Shown piece after piece: positions 21,744 through 32,603 of a stretch of 64,000 bases of DNA. Every line of letters starts with the position of its first letter. The first letter of the stretch is position 1. Source of the DNA: Ypsolopha sequella (lineage: Eukaryota; Arthropoda; Insecta; Lepidoptera; Ypsolophidae); contig OW204001.1 of the NCBI GenBank assembly GCA_934047225.1, forward strand, positions 9,966,201-10,030,200, written 5' to 3'. Under the pieces are notes generated by a model. The model was not told the DNA's origin. It saw only the letters and a program-made list of their open reading frames with translations, and did not search any database. Made by a program: the position numbers and the translations under genes.

Positions 21744-22371
21744 TTGTTATACTTAAAATGTTTAAACACTTGCCTTTCTTGCATAGTTCATGAGAATTAT
21801 AGAATACTTCGATCCTCAAATAATCTTCTCCTCTCAACTGACCTTCGTCATTTTGGATTTCAATTGAATTCTTTTTTTGTAGTTGCTGTGCGTCTCTGGA
21901 ACGAACTTCCCGAATATATCAGAAAAACCCCCTCTCGTAACTCCTTTGAGTGTTCTGTGCACAGACACTATTTTTCTCAACAAACATAGGTATGATCAGT
22001 TTCTTTCTTATTGCTCGTTCTTCGCAGTCAATATATTTATTTATTTGTGTACCTATTTATTATAAATCACCCATTTAATATATGTATCACTGCAATCGCC
22101 CATTAATTATAATATATATGCAAGTATATCATAAGCATTAAAGCATATATAGTTTTTTAGGTAAGGCTAATTTACCTAGTTATTAGTTTAGATTTATGGT
22201 AACTTTAATAACTTTATTATTGTATGTTTAATTTCTCCTGCACGCCTACCAACTACTTTTTATATTTCTTGTACCATCTTTGGGTTGACAGGTAGAAAAT
22301 GCTTTATGCATTAAGTCCGCCATTTTGTACTTTTTATTTGTGCAATAAAGATTTTATGATGATGATGATGA
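21744..22371 (+). pseudogene. LINE (Jockey/CR1-like) C-terminus and 3' UTR
   Basis: The frame 21744-21989 carries LRSSNNLLLSTDLRHFGFQL, then VRLWNELPEYIR and FECSVHRHYFSQQ. The R.WN.LP..IR...S...F pattern is the standard C-terminal end of Jockey/CR1-type ORF2 proteins. About 380 bp of 3' UTR follow, ending in GTGCAATAAAGATTTTATGA and a (GATGAT)n tail at 22357-22371. The RT and endonuclease regions are missing, so the copy is 5'-truncated and immobile. Confidence 0.75.
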
Positions 22372-22851
22372 ATTATTTTAAAGTGTATAACGTTTTATTT
22401 CACTGTATGTAACACTATTTTATGAAGTCTGGTTCAAATAGTAACGTTTAAATGACCGTGAGTTACTGTTATTCAGATTTTTACTACAACATTATACTGA
22501 AAATAAAAGCTTTCATACGTGCTTCAAGTACACGAAGTAATAAATGGTAACAACAAATGTCAAAACGTTACAAAATTCTTCTTATTTTTTGTGCAATGAT
22601 CTTATACAATAACCTGATTGTTTTTGTGAGTATACGCGATGAGTTACCTTTTTTCCCTTATAATATGATTTATTTAAATTAAATTTTTCAGTTGTTATCG
22701 AAAATCAAACATTGTACTGGTTAAAGTGCGAAATAATCTGGAAAACTTTAAAGATAATTTGCACCTTACCTCAATCAGAGTTAAAATACAAACAGTTGGC
22801 TCGCCAAATATGTTCTCGCTTTTGGACAATTCATCATATTATTAAATCTGG
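22372..22851. other. AT-rich spacer
   Basis: Nothing recognised. Confidence 0.45.
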
Positions 22852-23026
22852 GGATCTTAAAAGGCTGACTTGGGTAAATCATGAAATGATTTGAAAGTAG
22901 GACAGAGTCAGAGTATTTTCACGAGTGCAAAAGAGACGGTATTAGAACAGAACATAGACTTAGGATATACTGTCTATGGAAGAGAATCATAATGTGATTC
23001 ATGCAAAACGGCCTTTTTAAAGGACC
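22852..23026 (+). mobile_element. MITE D, copy 1
   Basis: Ends GGATCTTAAAAAGGCTGACT and the reverse complement of ACGGCCTTTTTAAAGGACC. The interior has GAGTGCAAAAGAGACGGTAT and TCATAATGTGATTCATGCAA. Copy 2 is at 55299-55439. The internal GTGCAAAAGAGAYGG core is also found in the loop of palindromic MITE P. Confidence 0.75.
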
Positions 23027-23029
23027 AAA

Positions 23030-23548
23030 ATATTTTTAACAAATAAAATTTGAGTAATCAGAAATAAAAGTTATACTACATTACGTATTTTTCAGATTTG
23101 ATACAAGTATCAAAATCATCGAGAAAAAAATCTGAAAGCTTACCAAAATGGCGGAAAAAGTAATTTGGCGTTGTAACAAGGAAATAATTATTTTTTGTTG
23201 CAAAATGGATATTTTTTTAGAGTTAAGGTATCAATATAGGTTATTCATATAATATTTTAATATTCTTTTTCCTTTCGTTATTTTAAAGGAAACACACAGA
23301 CATTCAATGTTTTTTTGCGTGTTTATTAGTCTGTACAGGAGTTTTTAGAATGTTTGATATAAAATAACGAAAGGGAAAATAAATTGAAAAGGCCACTTTT
23401 ATTTCTTTACTCTATAAAAAATAATTTTATTTTGTAGTCAGATCATTAGATAGATCATACTTTGTTCCAACGCAAAATGACGTTTTCCGTGATTTTAGTG
23501 ATCTTTCCGATTTTTTCTTGATACTTGTCTCAAATTTGGAAAATAAAT
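23030..23548. mobile_element. Foldback element E, copy 1, about 520 bp
   Basis: Imperfect arms mirror around about 23320: TTTGATACAAGTATCAAAAT, then CATCGAGAAAAAAATC on the left with GATTTTTTCTTGATACTTGT on the right, and CTTTCGTTATTTTAAAGGAA with AAATAACGAAAGG. A diverged copy is at 34589-35092. It is non-coding. Confidence 0.7.
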
Positions 23549-23550
23549 AA

Positions 23551-24095
23551 TGGTGTCGATTCGGTGTAGCACATCTTATCTTATTTGACAGGATTAAACT
23601 TAATTTAAGCGTTCTGTCTTTGTCTTTTCGATAAAGAAAGACAAAGACAGGAAGCTTAAGGCGATATGTAAAAAATTGGAGGTGATTCTTTTTTGTGTAT
23701 TTTCATTTCATGAAATACACGGAAAATTTTAATAAATTTCTTGTGTATGCATTTTGACTATATAATCTAAGATTTTGTGAATTGGAAGACATGTTTGGAT
23801 AAATTTTCTTTCTCCTCGTTTGACGAATAGGAACCATATGCAGAACTCAAACATAATTTATTAGGTGTGTTCAACAATATCCAGAGATTTGATATTTGAA
23901 ATTTTGCTAGCTATTTTAGATTTTTTATGAAAAATATAAAACTAAAATTTTTCGCTTTCGCCCTGGATCCACCCCTCTCGCACTGAGCGTGTTTTCGCTT
24001 GGAGTGACAGTGACAAAAATAAAATTCAGATAGCCTCTTATAATAAGGTTCGTCCTGTCAAATAAGTAAAGTCGTGTTACGCCGAATCGACACCA
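23551..24095. mobile_element. Inverted-repeat element, 545 bp, ends TGGTGTCGATTCGG
   Basis: TGGTGTCGATTCGGTGTAGC with a later CTTATTTGACAGGA is mirrored by TCCTGTCAAATAAG and GTTACGCCGAATCGACACCA. A strong inner hairpin (TTCTGTCTTTGTCTTT / AAAGACAAAGACAGGA) lies at 23605-23658. It abuts foldback E without a gap. The 23940-24010 part resembles text near 50480-50510. Confidence 0.75.
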
Positions 24096-24286
24096 ATGTA
24101 TGTAGTTCAACTTCTAATTATAGGAATTTAATTTATTAAACATATTTTTATTTACCATGCTAAATTGTCTAAACTTATTGCTTTAAGTAAGTTTACATTT
24201 TAGTTAGCAAACGTAATTTATTATAATCAACCGTTTCATATCCCAACAGTTCGTAAAGTAGTAAGTTAAAATTTTTGGTATAAAAA
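24096..24286. other. AT-rich spacer
   Basis: Nothing recognised. Confidence 0.4.
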
Positions 24287-24413
24287 TTATTGTTTTTTTT
24301 TTCTTTATTTTCAAAAATCTTAACTTAAATACATAAATGCACAATCAACAAAAACCCATAGGGTTTATCAGTGATTGCGAAGTTCGGTACTTATATTAAA
24401 TTAAAGTAGCAAT
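24287..24413 (-). mobile_element. Retroelement-like 3' end, family F, copy 1
   Basis: Contains CACAATCAACAAAAACCCAT, then AGGGTTTATCAGTGATTGCG. The copies at 26466-26585 (same orientation) and 29979-30030 (opposite) share one boundary ending in TTTTCAAAAATCTTAAC/AATAAAGAAA. An A-rich end on the minus strand is consistent with a LINE or SINE tail. The class is inferred. Confidence 0.5.
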
Positions 24414-24489
24414 GTTATTTTATTATTATCGTACATGATAGCACACATTTTGGATATAAACTTTATTCACCGTTTTTTGGCTACATTTA

Positions 24490-24819
24490 ACACGGGACGT
24501 GGCAAAGCGCGACTCTTCTCCCACCTTCCGAGGGAGGTGAGGTAAACACGCACGGCACACATTTGTTCACTCACGCACACGTCTCGTCTCGCCCAGTTGC
24601 AGAAAGGGTTGTAAAGTTTAATGAAACTTTAAAATGAATGCTGTCACTTTCTTTGTCAAGAACAATGTAAGGGATGGCATCAACTTTAAACTTAAAAAAC
24701 TTAAAAAAAACCTTTCTGCAAATGGCTGTAAACACAAAACGAGCACAGAAAAACTACACAAACGGATTGTTTATTTAATTCGGCAAAAGGAGAAAGCATG
24801 CGCTTGCTAAGTCCCGTGT
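24490..24819. mobile_element. Inverted-repeat element with nested MITE
   Basis: ACACGGGACGTGGCAAAGCG pairs imperfectly with CGCTTGCTAAGTCCCGTGT at the far end. Between them sits a second inverted-repeat element (24597-24721). Confidence 0.65.
24597..24721. mobile_element. MITE, 125 bp, ends TTGCAGAAAGG, nested
   Basis: TTGCAGAAAGG and CCTTTCTGCAA are perfect inverted ends, and the arms continue AAGTTTAATGAAACTTTAAA / CTTTAAACTTAAAAAACTT. It is inserted within 24490-24819. Confidence 0.7.
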
Positions 24820-24999
24820 ATATGGTCTAAGCTAAGGTTTCAGCTACCAGCAACGGGATTATGTTAGAAGAATCGTTTCATAACATAGAAAAAGTGATAC
24901 CTAGTTAGGATTTAAAGACTAAAATTAAACATACAAGATAAACATAAACAAGAAAGAACATAAAAGATAATATCAATTCATAATACCTTATACAAACAA
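24820..24999. other. Spacer
   Basis: Nothing recognised. Confidence 0.4.
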
Positions 25000-25060
25000 G
25001 GTGTTAAGATGAAGTTGTGGAAGCCGGACACTGGCGATAGCACTCGTCCAGTTTAATTTG
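25000..25060 (+). mobile_element. Single end of the GGTGTTAAGATGAAG MITE family
   Basis: GGTGTTAAGATGAAGTTGTG, then GAAGCCGG matches the ends of the elements at 14490 and 58503. No matching second end was found downstream, so it is a truncated copy. Confidence 0.7.
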
Positions 25061-25379
25061 TTGAAATATGTACGTATGGAAAACGAAAATTCTATAATTC
25101 TCAAAAGTTTAAAACAAAGAGCAATTTAGAAGTACTCGAAAATGAATAAATTAATTGAAATCGCTTCGCTATCGGCCATTTTAGTTTCCCAAAGGAATTT
25201 CAACAGTAATTAATCCCCCTTTTATTAGAATCAAATTGAGACGATCTCGTTTTATAAATCAATTCTTCAGTGTTTTGAATTATTTCGAGATACAGGAAGC
25301 CCTAGCTTTTGAGTGTTTGTGTTTTTTAAACTGTTTTTCTATAGAAAAGTTTACAAACTTAGTCTTCTTTACATAAACG

Positions 25380-25455
25380 ACGCCTGTATTTCTCTCTTTT
25401 TTATTTCCAATATAGATAAAATTTAAACAACTTGCTTAATTTTGCGTAAAAATGA
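25380..25455 (+). repeat. Dispersed repeat G, copy 1
   Basis: CTGTATTTCTCTCTTTTTTA, then TTTCCAATATAGATAAAATT, then CAACTTGCTTAATTTTGCGT. Copy 2 lies at 60047-60115 with about 90 percent match by eye. Confidence 0.65.
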
Positions 25456-25689
25456 GGCAATATTTACGATATCCTGACAGCTATTATGATGGTGTTTCAT
25501 CAAATTTTGCTTTTTAGGCTATTTAGAGACATAGTTAGATGTCGCTAGATAATACTTATGAAAAAAATATGAAGAAAATAAACTATAGTCCAGTATATAA
25601 TTATATATTGTTCTTTTATTTGTTTGTTAATATTTTGTTATATTCAATTATTTTATGACTTTATTTGTAGTACACGTATGTATAACTAC

Positions 25690-25832
25690 TTATTTTTATT
25701 ATTAGTGTCCCATCCCACTAAGATTTGCAGGAAGAAATCTCATTTCAGAGATAAAGTCACCTCTGTACATGCTTTTTTATTGTAAATAATTCTATTTAAT
25801 GTATCTGTGTACAATAGAGAATAAAGAATCAG
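25690..25832 (+). mobile_element. LINE-like 3' end H, copy 1
   Basis: Contains CCCACTAAGATTTGCAGGAA, then GAAATCTCATTTCAGAGATA, then CACCTCTGTACATGC, and ends GTACAATAGAGAATAAAGAA. Reverse-complement copies are at 61714-61850 and, partially, 62716-62795. The polyA-signal-like end suggests a non-LTR 3' UTR. Confidence 0.6.
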
Positions 25833-26465
25833 GCGTATTTATTGAAATGTTTTGATTAATGGAAACCAAGTAGAATAAGATACTGGGACGTGACTGAGTC
25901 AATTCTTTAGAGATAAGAATACCAAAGCGAGAGAGGGATAAAATTTCACTTGGGCTATTAGAGGATCTTTAGAATGAAGGGGATATCTAAAGAATGCTTC
26001 GCTCTCTAGAGATATATTTTCTTTAGAATCTATACACAAAACCTCTTTTTTTGTCGGTTGTTTGGATATAGTATTGTGAACTTCAGAATAATCATACTTA
26101 GGCCGGAGAATATAAAGTATTGTTTGCCTAGGCTAAAGCTAAGCTAAGCTAAGTTTTCTTTATCATTTCCTAGAAAACTGCGCGATAATTATTTATTTAT
26201 TTACTTATAGGAAGATAAACAGACAAATAGTTACAGTAAAAATTTAGAATAAATTACTAAATGCCGATAAAATATCTTCACCTAATGGAAAACAAAATTA
26301 AATAGAAGTGAGTCGTAGGGGCATAACAGTATAACTTACAGTTTTAGATACTACCTATAATATAAAATTTTATTTTAATTAGAAAAAAATCAAATAACAT
26401 TTAAGAAAAACTAAATTGAAAGAATTTATCTGCTCATTTTTAAAGTGTAAAGGTTTTTTTTTAAA
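25833..26465. other. Unassigned stretch
   Basis: Includes a short (GCTAA)n run near 26137-26154 and the recurring GGAGAATATAAAGTATT motif near 26104. Nothing else recognised. Confidence 0.4.
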
Positions 26466-26585
26466 TCTATTTTCTTTATTTTCAAAAATCTTAACCTAGT
26501 TACAAAAATGCACAATCAACAAAAACCCATAGGGTTTATCAGTGATTGCGGAATTTGGTACTTATATTAAATTAAAGTAGCAATA
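26466..26585 (-). mobile_element. Retroelement-like 3' end, family F, copy 2
   Basis: Nearly identical to 24287-24413 from TTTATTTTCAAAAATCTTAA through ATTAAATTAAAGTAGCAAT. Both copies end at the same base, as expected for separate insertions of one family. Confidence 0.6.
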
Positions 26586-26836
26586 GGTAAGCATCTCACA
26601 CAACCATAGCTGGGTGGTGATCGCGGTCGGTCCGCACACACAACACGCTTCCGCCTGCCCGTGTGTGAGGGCCGTCCGTGATCCACATACATACAAAGAG
26701 AGACAAAAATGTTGTGTGTATTAAAGCTCTTTTGACTGAATATATATTTTATATATTATCTCAATTTACTGGATGTTAATTTGATAACCTTTTTCCTTCA
26801 AACAGGGTGATCTACCTATTAATGTAATTTTTTTTA

Positions 26837-26945
26837 ACTATGGGGCCAACCGCAAAATCGCCAAAAAAATAAGTTAAACACCTACTCGACCAAAATGTAT
26901 GAAACAGCTGATTTTGTTTTGCGGTTTCATGATTGGCCCCATAGT
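26837..26945. mobile_element. MITE, 109 bp, ends ACTATGGGGCCAA
   Basis: ACTATGGGGCCAACCGCAAA is mirrored by TTTGCGGTTTCATGATTGGC followed by CCCATAGT. The flanks (CAGGGTGATC and CACCCTGTATA) may belong to another old repeat. Confidence 0.7.
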
Positions 26946-27124
26946 AAAAGTTGTTTATGTTAGAACACCCCGTTTTCAGGAAAAATGTTATTATCTCAAC
27001 ACCCTGTATACTGGTAATTTCTTACCAAGTTTAATAAATAAGAAGTACTAAACATCACTTTGAACTTTCGCGATTTACGAAATATTAGCCCGAATCTTAT
27101 ATCTCACATCAACACGAAATTATG

Positions 27125-27672
27125 GCTTAGTACCATCCTCCCCGGTGGGTAATCCCCGGTACCGGGGAGCATGGAAAAAAAAGTGTCATCGTCCCCGGTG
27201 ACAGCCGCAACGGGGACTTTGGCACAGATCATTTGCCATCGCAGTGCCATCGTCCCCGGTGATGGTTTTTATCATTACAAAACGTGTTATGAATGTAAAA
27301 ATCAACAAACTTATTTTAATGCAATAAAGATTTACTTACGAGCAACGAACTACATTTTAGTTAATTGCTTACGAGAGTATGTTAAGTAATAAAAATATTA
27401 AAAATACAGAGCAAATCTTTTTATTTGTGATCGTATTTTTTTGCAGTAATAACTAAGTATTCATCTTTGTCTCTCTCTTTGTTTTACTGGGTACGATAGC
27501 TCTTGGTTTATGCCATCTTCCTTGATAAACACCATCACCGGGGACGATAGCACTGCGATGGCAATTGATCTGTGCCAACGTCCCCGTGGCGGCTCTCACC
27601 GGGGACGATGACACGTTTTTTCCCATCCTCCCCGGTACCGGGGATGACCCACCGGGGAGGATGGTACCAAGC
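27125..27672. mobile_element. Foldback element with CCCCGG-rich 150-bp arms and 8-10 bp target duplication
   Basis: Left arm 27125-27274 and right arm about 27523-27672 match at roughly 92 percent by eye. The ends are GCTTRGTACCATCCTCCCCG and its complement. CGAAATTATG occurs directly at both borders (27115-27124 and 27673-27682). It reads as a 10-bp duplication with GCTT ends or an 8-bp one (GAAATTAT) with GGCTT ends. Each arm repeats the phrase ATCGTCCCCGGTGA or variants, plus a CCCCGGTACCGGGG palindrome. The loop is AT-rich. Frames at 27171-27389 and 27572-27949 merely read the arms. A Mutator-like or hAT-like origin is possible. Confidence 0.88.
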
Positions 27673-27726
27673 CGAAATTATGACACTGCGAAAAAGATTA
27701 GAAAAGTATATTACTCTTATTATTAT

Positions 27727-27846
27727 TAGAGTGCATTACAAACTTAAAATCAATCAGAAACAAATTTCAAAGCACAAATATTTAAAAAAAAATCCTCGGG
27801 CTAGGACAGGCGACTGCGCTAACTGCGCTACCGAGGTTCGTGCGAC
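27727..27846 (-). mobile_element. tRNA-derived SINE copy
   Basis: On the minus strand the head CCTCGGTAGCGCAGTTAGCG is A-box-like. The tail runs to GTAATGCACTC next to ATT repeats, as in the copy at 2883-3012. The B box is worn. Confidence 0.6.
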
Positions 27847-28047
27847 GATTTTTTCCATCATACCTGTACACCGAATTTTTTGTAACTTTGCACATATTAA
27901 ACGCTCACGAGGGCGTTATGTGATTTCACGCCTTTCTCATTCTGAATAGAAGGTGCTGTCGTCGCTGCAATACCTGTTGCAGAAATTCCCAGTTTTTATA
28001 TGTTTTATTGCGAAATGCATCGCTTTGAATACCTTGATTTTTATTAC

Positions 28048-28129
28048 AGTGCATTACAAACTTGAAATCAATCAGAAAAAAAATTAAAAGGCGCAAATAT
28101 TCTGATTGATTTCTAGTTTGTAATGCACT
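28048..28129. repeat. Head-to-head SINE tails forming an 82-bp hairpin
   Basis: AGTGCATTACAAACTTGAAA, then TCAATCAGAA is mirrored by TTCTGATTGATTTCTAGTTT, then GTAATGCACT. These are two inverted copies of the SINE tail. Confidence 0.8.
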
Positions 28130-28424
28130 CTAATAATAATTAGATCTTATATTACTCTTATTAAATAATGATTTCTTTAGTAATTGTGAGTACTGAATCT
28201 GATATCGTAGTTTCAAGATTAGGTACTTATTTATTTTTATTTTGCATCGCAAAGATAAAGGTCTAAAAAAATTTATGTATTTAAATTTTACATTGATTAA
28301 GTGTATATTTGACTCAGCACATTTATGCAATGATCCGTTATGTTACATCAAAATAAAAATAAAAATAAACAACAACTACGCATTCTTTTGTTTATTTATT
28401 ATTTAACAGCTCTTTGATAATGCC
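28130..28424. other. AT-rich spacer
   Basis: Nothing recognised. Confidence 0.4.
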
Positions 28425-28530
28425 GTAAGGCGAAACCGGTTGGACTAATAAAACAGTGATATTATGAAACAGTACTAGTGTTTTTCTCAAAATTATGATG
28501 ATGTTTCACCGAGTGCCGACAATCGCAAGT
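28425..28530 (+). repeat. Dispersed repeat J, copy 1
   Basis: GCGAAACCGGTTGGACTAAT to TTTCACCGAGTGCCGACAAT, then CGCAAGT. Copy 2 lies at 58371-58477. Partial pieces are near 6534, 7080 and 28660. The class is unknown. Confidence 0.6.
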
Positions 28531-29978
28531 ATTAATCAATACAGAATACATTATTAAAATACAATTATTTCATTGTTTCTCTTGCCGTAATGTATCTGCA
28601 TATTAAAGTATAAACGCGCTGAAAAGTACTGAAACAGTACAAATTTTTTTATGATGTGTCTCCAAGTGCTGACAGTCGTAATCTAAATTATACCTCTGTT
28701 ACCCCCTCAAAGATACATGTCCTAACGAAATATTTTTTCAAATCTCAAGCGTACCTATATTATACACAATGTATGGATCAAAGTAGATTGTACGGGCAAT
28801 CTACATAAATAGAGTCTACAAGCCCTACCAATCTCGAGTTATTTCGTGGATGGAAGCTTTACTATTGCGGTAGGTGTTAGCGTCTGCAGTTTTTGACTGA
28901 ACCGTTTAAAGTTTTAAATGCCACGATTTCATGAAATATTTAAAATTGTACGAAACATCGAAGCATACAAAATATTTAAACACAGAATTTACATAATTTG
29001 TTCAGCAATACACGGGAGACGGACCGCGGTCGAAAGGTTCTACTACTTTTTTATTACATTATATAAGTGATCTCGCCTATATTTAAGTTTTTGTAATTTT
29101 GATCTCAATTTAAAAATGGGTGACTTTGAGAGGAAGGAAACGGGAAACCGTGCACTAACCTGATGGTGTCTGCTGCAATTAGCTACGATCCTTAGGTAGC
29201 ATCCAAAATGACGGCTTCTTCTTCCCGTAATCAAGTCCTCACACACCACACACGGTTATCACAGGTTATATAGGGAGTTCATTTAGCGGATTAGCGAAAT
29301 GTGAAGCTGGTCATGAACTACAGCTGTACACTTTACATACGGTAATTACTTGTAGTAAGTACGACGCGTGCGTTAGAAGGTATCACAGCGCGGGCGGAAG
29401 AGCAACTGACTTCTTGTCAGATATTATTGTTCCATCATATTGGGAATCGATGATGCGCGCGCATGTATGCTGCGGCGCTGGTCGTGCGTCAAAGTAGTAC
29501 ACGGTGGAAAAGGTAGGGTACAATGATTTGAGATCGACAATATTTATTTTTATTTAGTTAGCGTTACCAATAAGTTTATATACATAATATGATGACATTT
29601 AAAAACTGCAGCTAAAGTATAACAGAACACGTATTCAGGCACTATATTTAATTAACACAACGCAAATTTTGCAGACTTCTGATGCTTCTGATACGATATC
29701 CACATAACATAATAATTAACTAAAGTTACACAAAAATATATTCTGGAGCAACAATAGCTATTCAGACGATATTTTGCTTGTCATGTATGTAATTTTACAA
29801 AGAATGCGTTTCTTGTACTAGTTTAAGCGGACGTCTTAAGAGGCTCCACAATGCTAAGCATCAGTTTTGTATTAGATTCAGTTCCGTCAATGTAAATGGT
29901 AAAATTTCGAACAATATATGGCGTGTTTTATTGACTCAACACAATTATTAATTACACTTTATAAATAAACATATAATT
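28531..29978. other. Long stretch without recognised gene
   Basis: AT-rich with a moderately GC-rich patch at 29340-29520 (GCGCGGGCGGAAG, GCGCGCGCATG). A 68-codon minus-strand frame (29043-29249) has no recognisable domain. Confidence 0.45.
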
Positions 29979-30030
29979 ATGGGTTTTTGTTGATTGTGCA
30001 TTTATGTATCTAGGCTAAGATTATTGAAAT
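29979..30030 (+). mobile_element. Retroelement-like 3' end, family F, copy 3
   Basis: TATGGGTTTTTGTTGATTGT, then GCATTTATGTATCTAGGCTA is the inverse of the same segment at 24287 and 26466. Truncated. Confidence 0.55.
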
Positions 30031-30617
30031 AAAAAAAATATAATAAAAAAGATTTCAAAACCGATTGAAACGAAACCAACACACGCAGATACTAACTCGA
30101 AAATAACATCTTAATTACATAAATAATTTTCCTCTATTTCCCTACTTTTTATATGTAGTTTATATATATATGTATATATCAAATATATCTCACATTAACT
30201 TGCATTTTATTTTATTAAGTGTATTTATACATATATAAACAACATTTAAAGATAAACTAGTCAATTAATAACGTTTACCTACTTTTTTATATAAATAAGT
30301 AATTTGATAATACGATTCATTTACTAAAATAAAGTTCATAGATCCTGGAGCGTTTATACATGATAGTAATTTATTTAAGAACAATATGATGAAAATAACA
30401 ACGAAAAACATAGAAAAAGTGCAAAAGTTTGGTTATTTTCTTTATTCTTTACACGTAAAGAAAAAGACAGAGACAAAGGCAAACGCTCGCCTAGACGCAG
30501 CACCGTACGCACGGCACGCGTCGCCCGTACGCAAAGAATTTCATCATGCACGCCAACCGTGCCGCATTCAAAATGCATTCGTGTTTTTTGCACTATTATA
30601 TCTCATCCCTCAGATCA
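30031..30617. other. AT-rich spacer
   Basis: Opposed frames at 30375-30634 overlap a GC-rich patch near 30490-30560. Not recognised. Confidence 0.4.
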
Positions 30618-30769
30618 GCGGCCCTACCACGTAATTCTGATTTGTATCAACTTCAAGCAAATGCATGCGAAATTCAACGCGTGCAAAAGAGATGGCATGT
30701 TAGGCGGGCGTCGTCGCACGCACGTCAAATTTTAATCTCAAGTTTCATCGAATTACGTGGTAGACCCGC
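30618..30769 (+). mobile_element. Palindromic MITE P, asymmetric copy
   Basis: Outer ends GCGGCCCTACCACGTAATTC and GAATTACGTGGTAGACCCGC. The left inner arm reads CAACTTCAAGCAAATGCATG, unlike the right inner arm (GCACGTCAAATTTTAATCTC). The loop GCAAAAGAGATGGCATGTTA is conserved. It shares this asymmetry with the copy at 54352. Confidence 0.82.
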
Positions 30770-30984
30770 AGATGAAATTTGTCTTATTACTCTAATGGTT
30801 CGTCCTCAATGTCTCCACGTTTCGTTCCACTTATTTCACCGACATGAACACAAGAACCATAAGTACGTACACGTACTCATATTTTTAACTACAATATACC
30901 TACATAAATAATAATTAAGTAACTATTTAAACAATAAATATATTTACTTATATACATAATATTTAAAATAACTTAGATAAAAAT

Positions 30985-31330
30985 ACACAACAATAATTAA
31001 AATAAATATTGTGCTATCTACAGATATCTACACTTCTCTTTCACTCTGTTTTTAAAAATACCGAGTGTAGGACAGTTTTTGATGTTATGGGGAAGCGAAT
31101 TTTATAATCTGATGGCCACGACGGTAAAGGACTGTCCGAATGCACACGATTTGTGCACAGGAATTTTAAGAAGAAAGACAGTATGTGCACGAGCCGGCTT
31201 GTCCCTAGAAGACAACAAAAGTTTGAATCGTTAACGAAGACAAGAAGGGGAGCGAGGATTACGGAGAATGCTATAAAGAGTTCCGATTAGTTCAGATTAG
31301 AGTTCAGAGTGTAGAGTTCAGATTTCATTA
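30985..31330 (-). pseudogene. LINE (Jockey/CR1-like) C-terminal remnant
   Basis: The minus-strand translation includes DKPARAHTVFLLKIPVHKSC, then NSLPHNIKN followed by LGIFKNRVKEK. This is the LWNSLP..I...S...FK..V ending of Jockey/CR1-type ORF2 proteins. A TAA stop replaces the codon just before NSLP, so the copy is dead. An AT-rich 3' UTR-like stretch follows down to about 30905. It is 5'-truncated. Confidence 0.7.
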
Positions 31331-31599
31331 TATGCTATCCGGAAGTAAAACGTCATCAGCTAAGGTCCTGGGAATTCGATTTGGCAACAAACCGTATTTT
31401 TAACCGACTTCAAAAAGGAGGCGGTTCTCAATTCGACTGTATGTTTTTTTTTTTTTTTTTTTTTTTTTGGCGTTGTTACTCCATAACTCCGTCATTTCTG
31501 AACCGATTTGAACAATTCTTTTTTTGTTTGAAAGAGTGTACTTCCAGGTAGGTCCCATTTTGGGTTTGGTCATGATCTGATGAAGGTCTTCAGAGATAG

Positions 31600-32090
31600 G
31601 CAGTGGAACTCGTCAGAAAATGACAGCATACCTCTCGAAATTGAGGTAATCGCTTTGTACCTGAGTGCTGATTACAAGGTATTACTTGAAAATTGACATT
31701 CTTCCACCTGACCTTCGATCCTGGCTTCATCACCATTTTCACCATAGAACTCCTCAACGGATCAGAGCACATAACTCGAGATTGCGGCAATCACTGCTTT
31801 AGGGTGCTAACTCAAGGGTATTACTTGGAGATTATCAGAATACCCTCCTGACCTTCGATCCTGGCTTCATCACCATAGAACTCCTCAACGGATGACAGCA
31901 CATAACTTTGGATTGCGGTAATCAATTTTTGTTAGGGTGCTCATTGCAGGGCATTGCTTGAAAATTGCCAGTATACCCACCTGACCTTCGATCTTGGCTT
32001 CATCACCGTAGAACTCTTCAACGAATGACAGCACATAACTCGAGATTGCGGTAATCATGTTGTGTTAGGGTGCTGATAGCAGGTAGCTAC
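31600..32090 (-). repeat. Tandem sub-repeats inside the left foldback arm
   Basis: The phrase CCTGACCTTCGATCCTGGCT recurs at 31707, 31847 and 31980 (period 140 and 133), each time followed by TCATCACC, ATAGAACTCCTCAACG and AGCACATAACT. A worn fourth unit precedes them. The right arm has the mirrored series (33820-34260). A 66-codon frame appears in both arms only because they are the same sequence. Confidence 0.85.
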
Positions 32091-32196
32091 TCAAACATAG
32101 CTACTTATACTGACTTGCACTTCGTTTCATATTAACACCACGTTTGCAAGAACTACCCATACCCAACAATTTAACCCAGCAACACTAAAAAATGTG

Positions 32197-32560
32197 AAAT
32201 AAAATAAACTTTTAACAAAAAAATAGCAACCGACTTCAATAGTAACAGCAGTCATTCACTAAAAAGTTAATAATAATTCTATAAAGACCGATGGTACCGA
32301 AGCAACACTTTTGCTGACTTCTTTCTTCCTGAAACAATATGTTATCTAGAAGTCGGCGTGTTTCCTACAATACAGCAACATAAATACCAATATAAGAACG
32401 CCGACTTCTAGATAACATATAGTTTCAGGAAGAAAGAAGTCAGCAAAAGTGTTGCTTCGGTACCATCGGTCTTTATAGAATTATTATTAACTTTTTAGTG
32501 AATGACTGCTGTTACTATTGAAGTCGGTTGCTATTTTTTTGTTAAAAGTTTATTTTATTT
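32197..32560. repeat. Inner hairpin H1, 364 bp
   Basis: Self-complementary from AAATAAAATAAACTTTTAAC to GTTAAAAGTTTATTTTATTT. The arms run through GCAACCGACTTCAATAGTAA and GACCGATGGTACCGAAGCAA to a short loop (about 32350-32395) flanked by GAAGTCGGCG / CGCCGACTTC. It is almost perfect. Confidence 0.92.
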
Positions 32561-32603
32561 GTTTATATGCGATGCGTGGGGTAGGGATAGGTTTGCGAGG
32601 TTG

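Noticed and set aside
27572..27949. 125-codon frame as a gene.
   Set aside because: It reads the right arm of the foldback and then a SINE.
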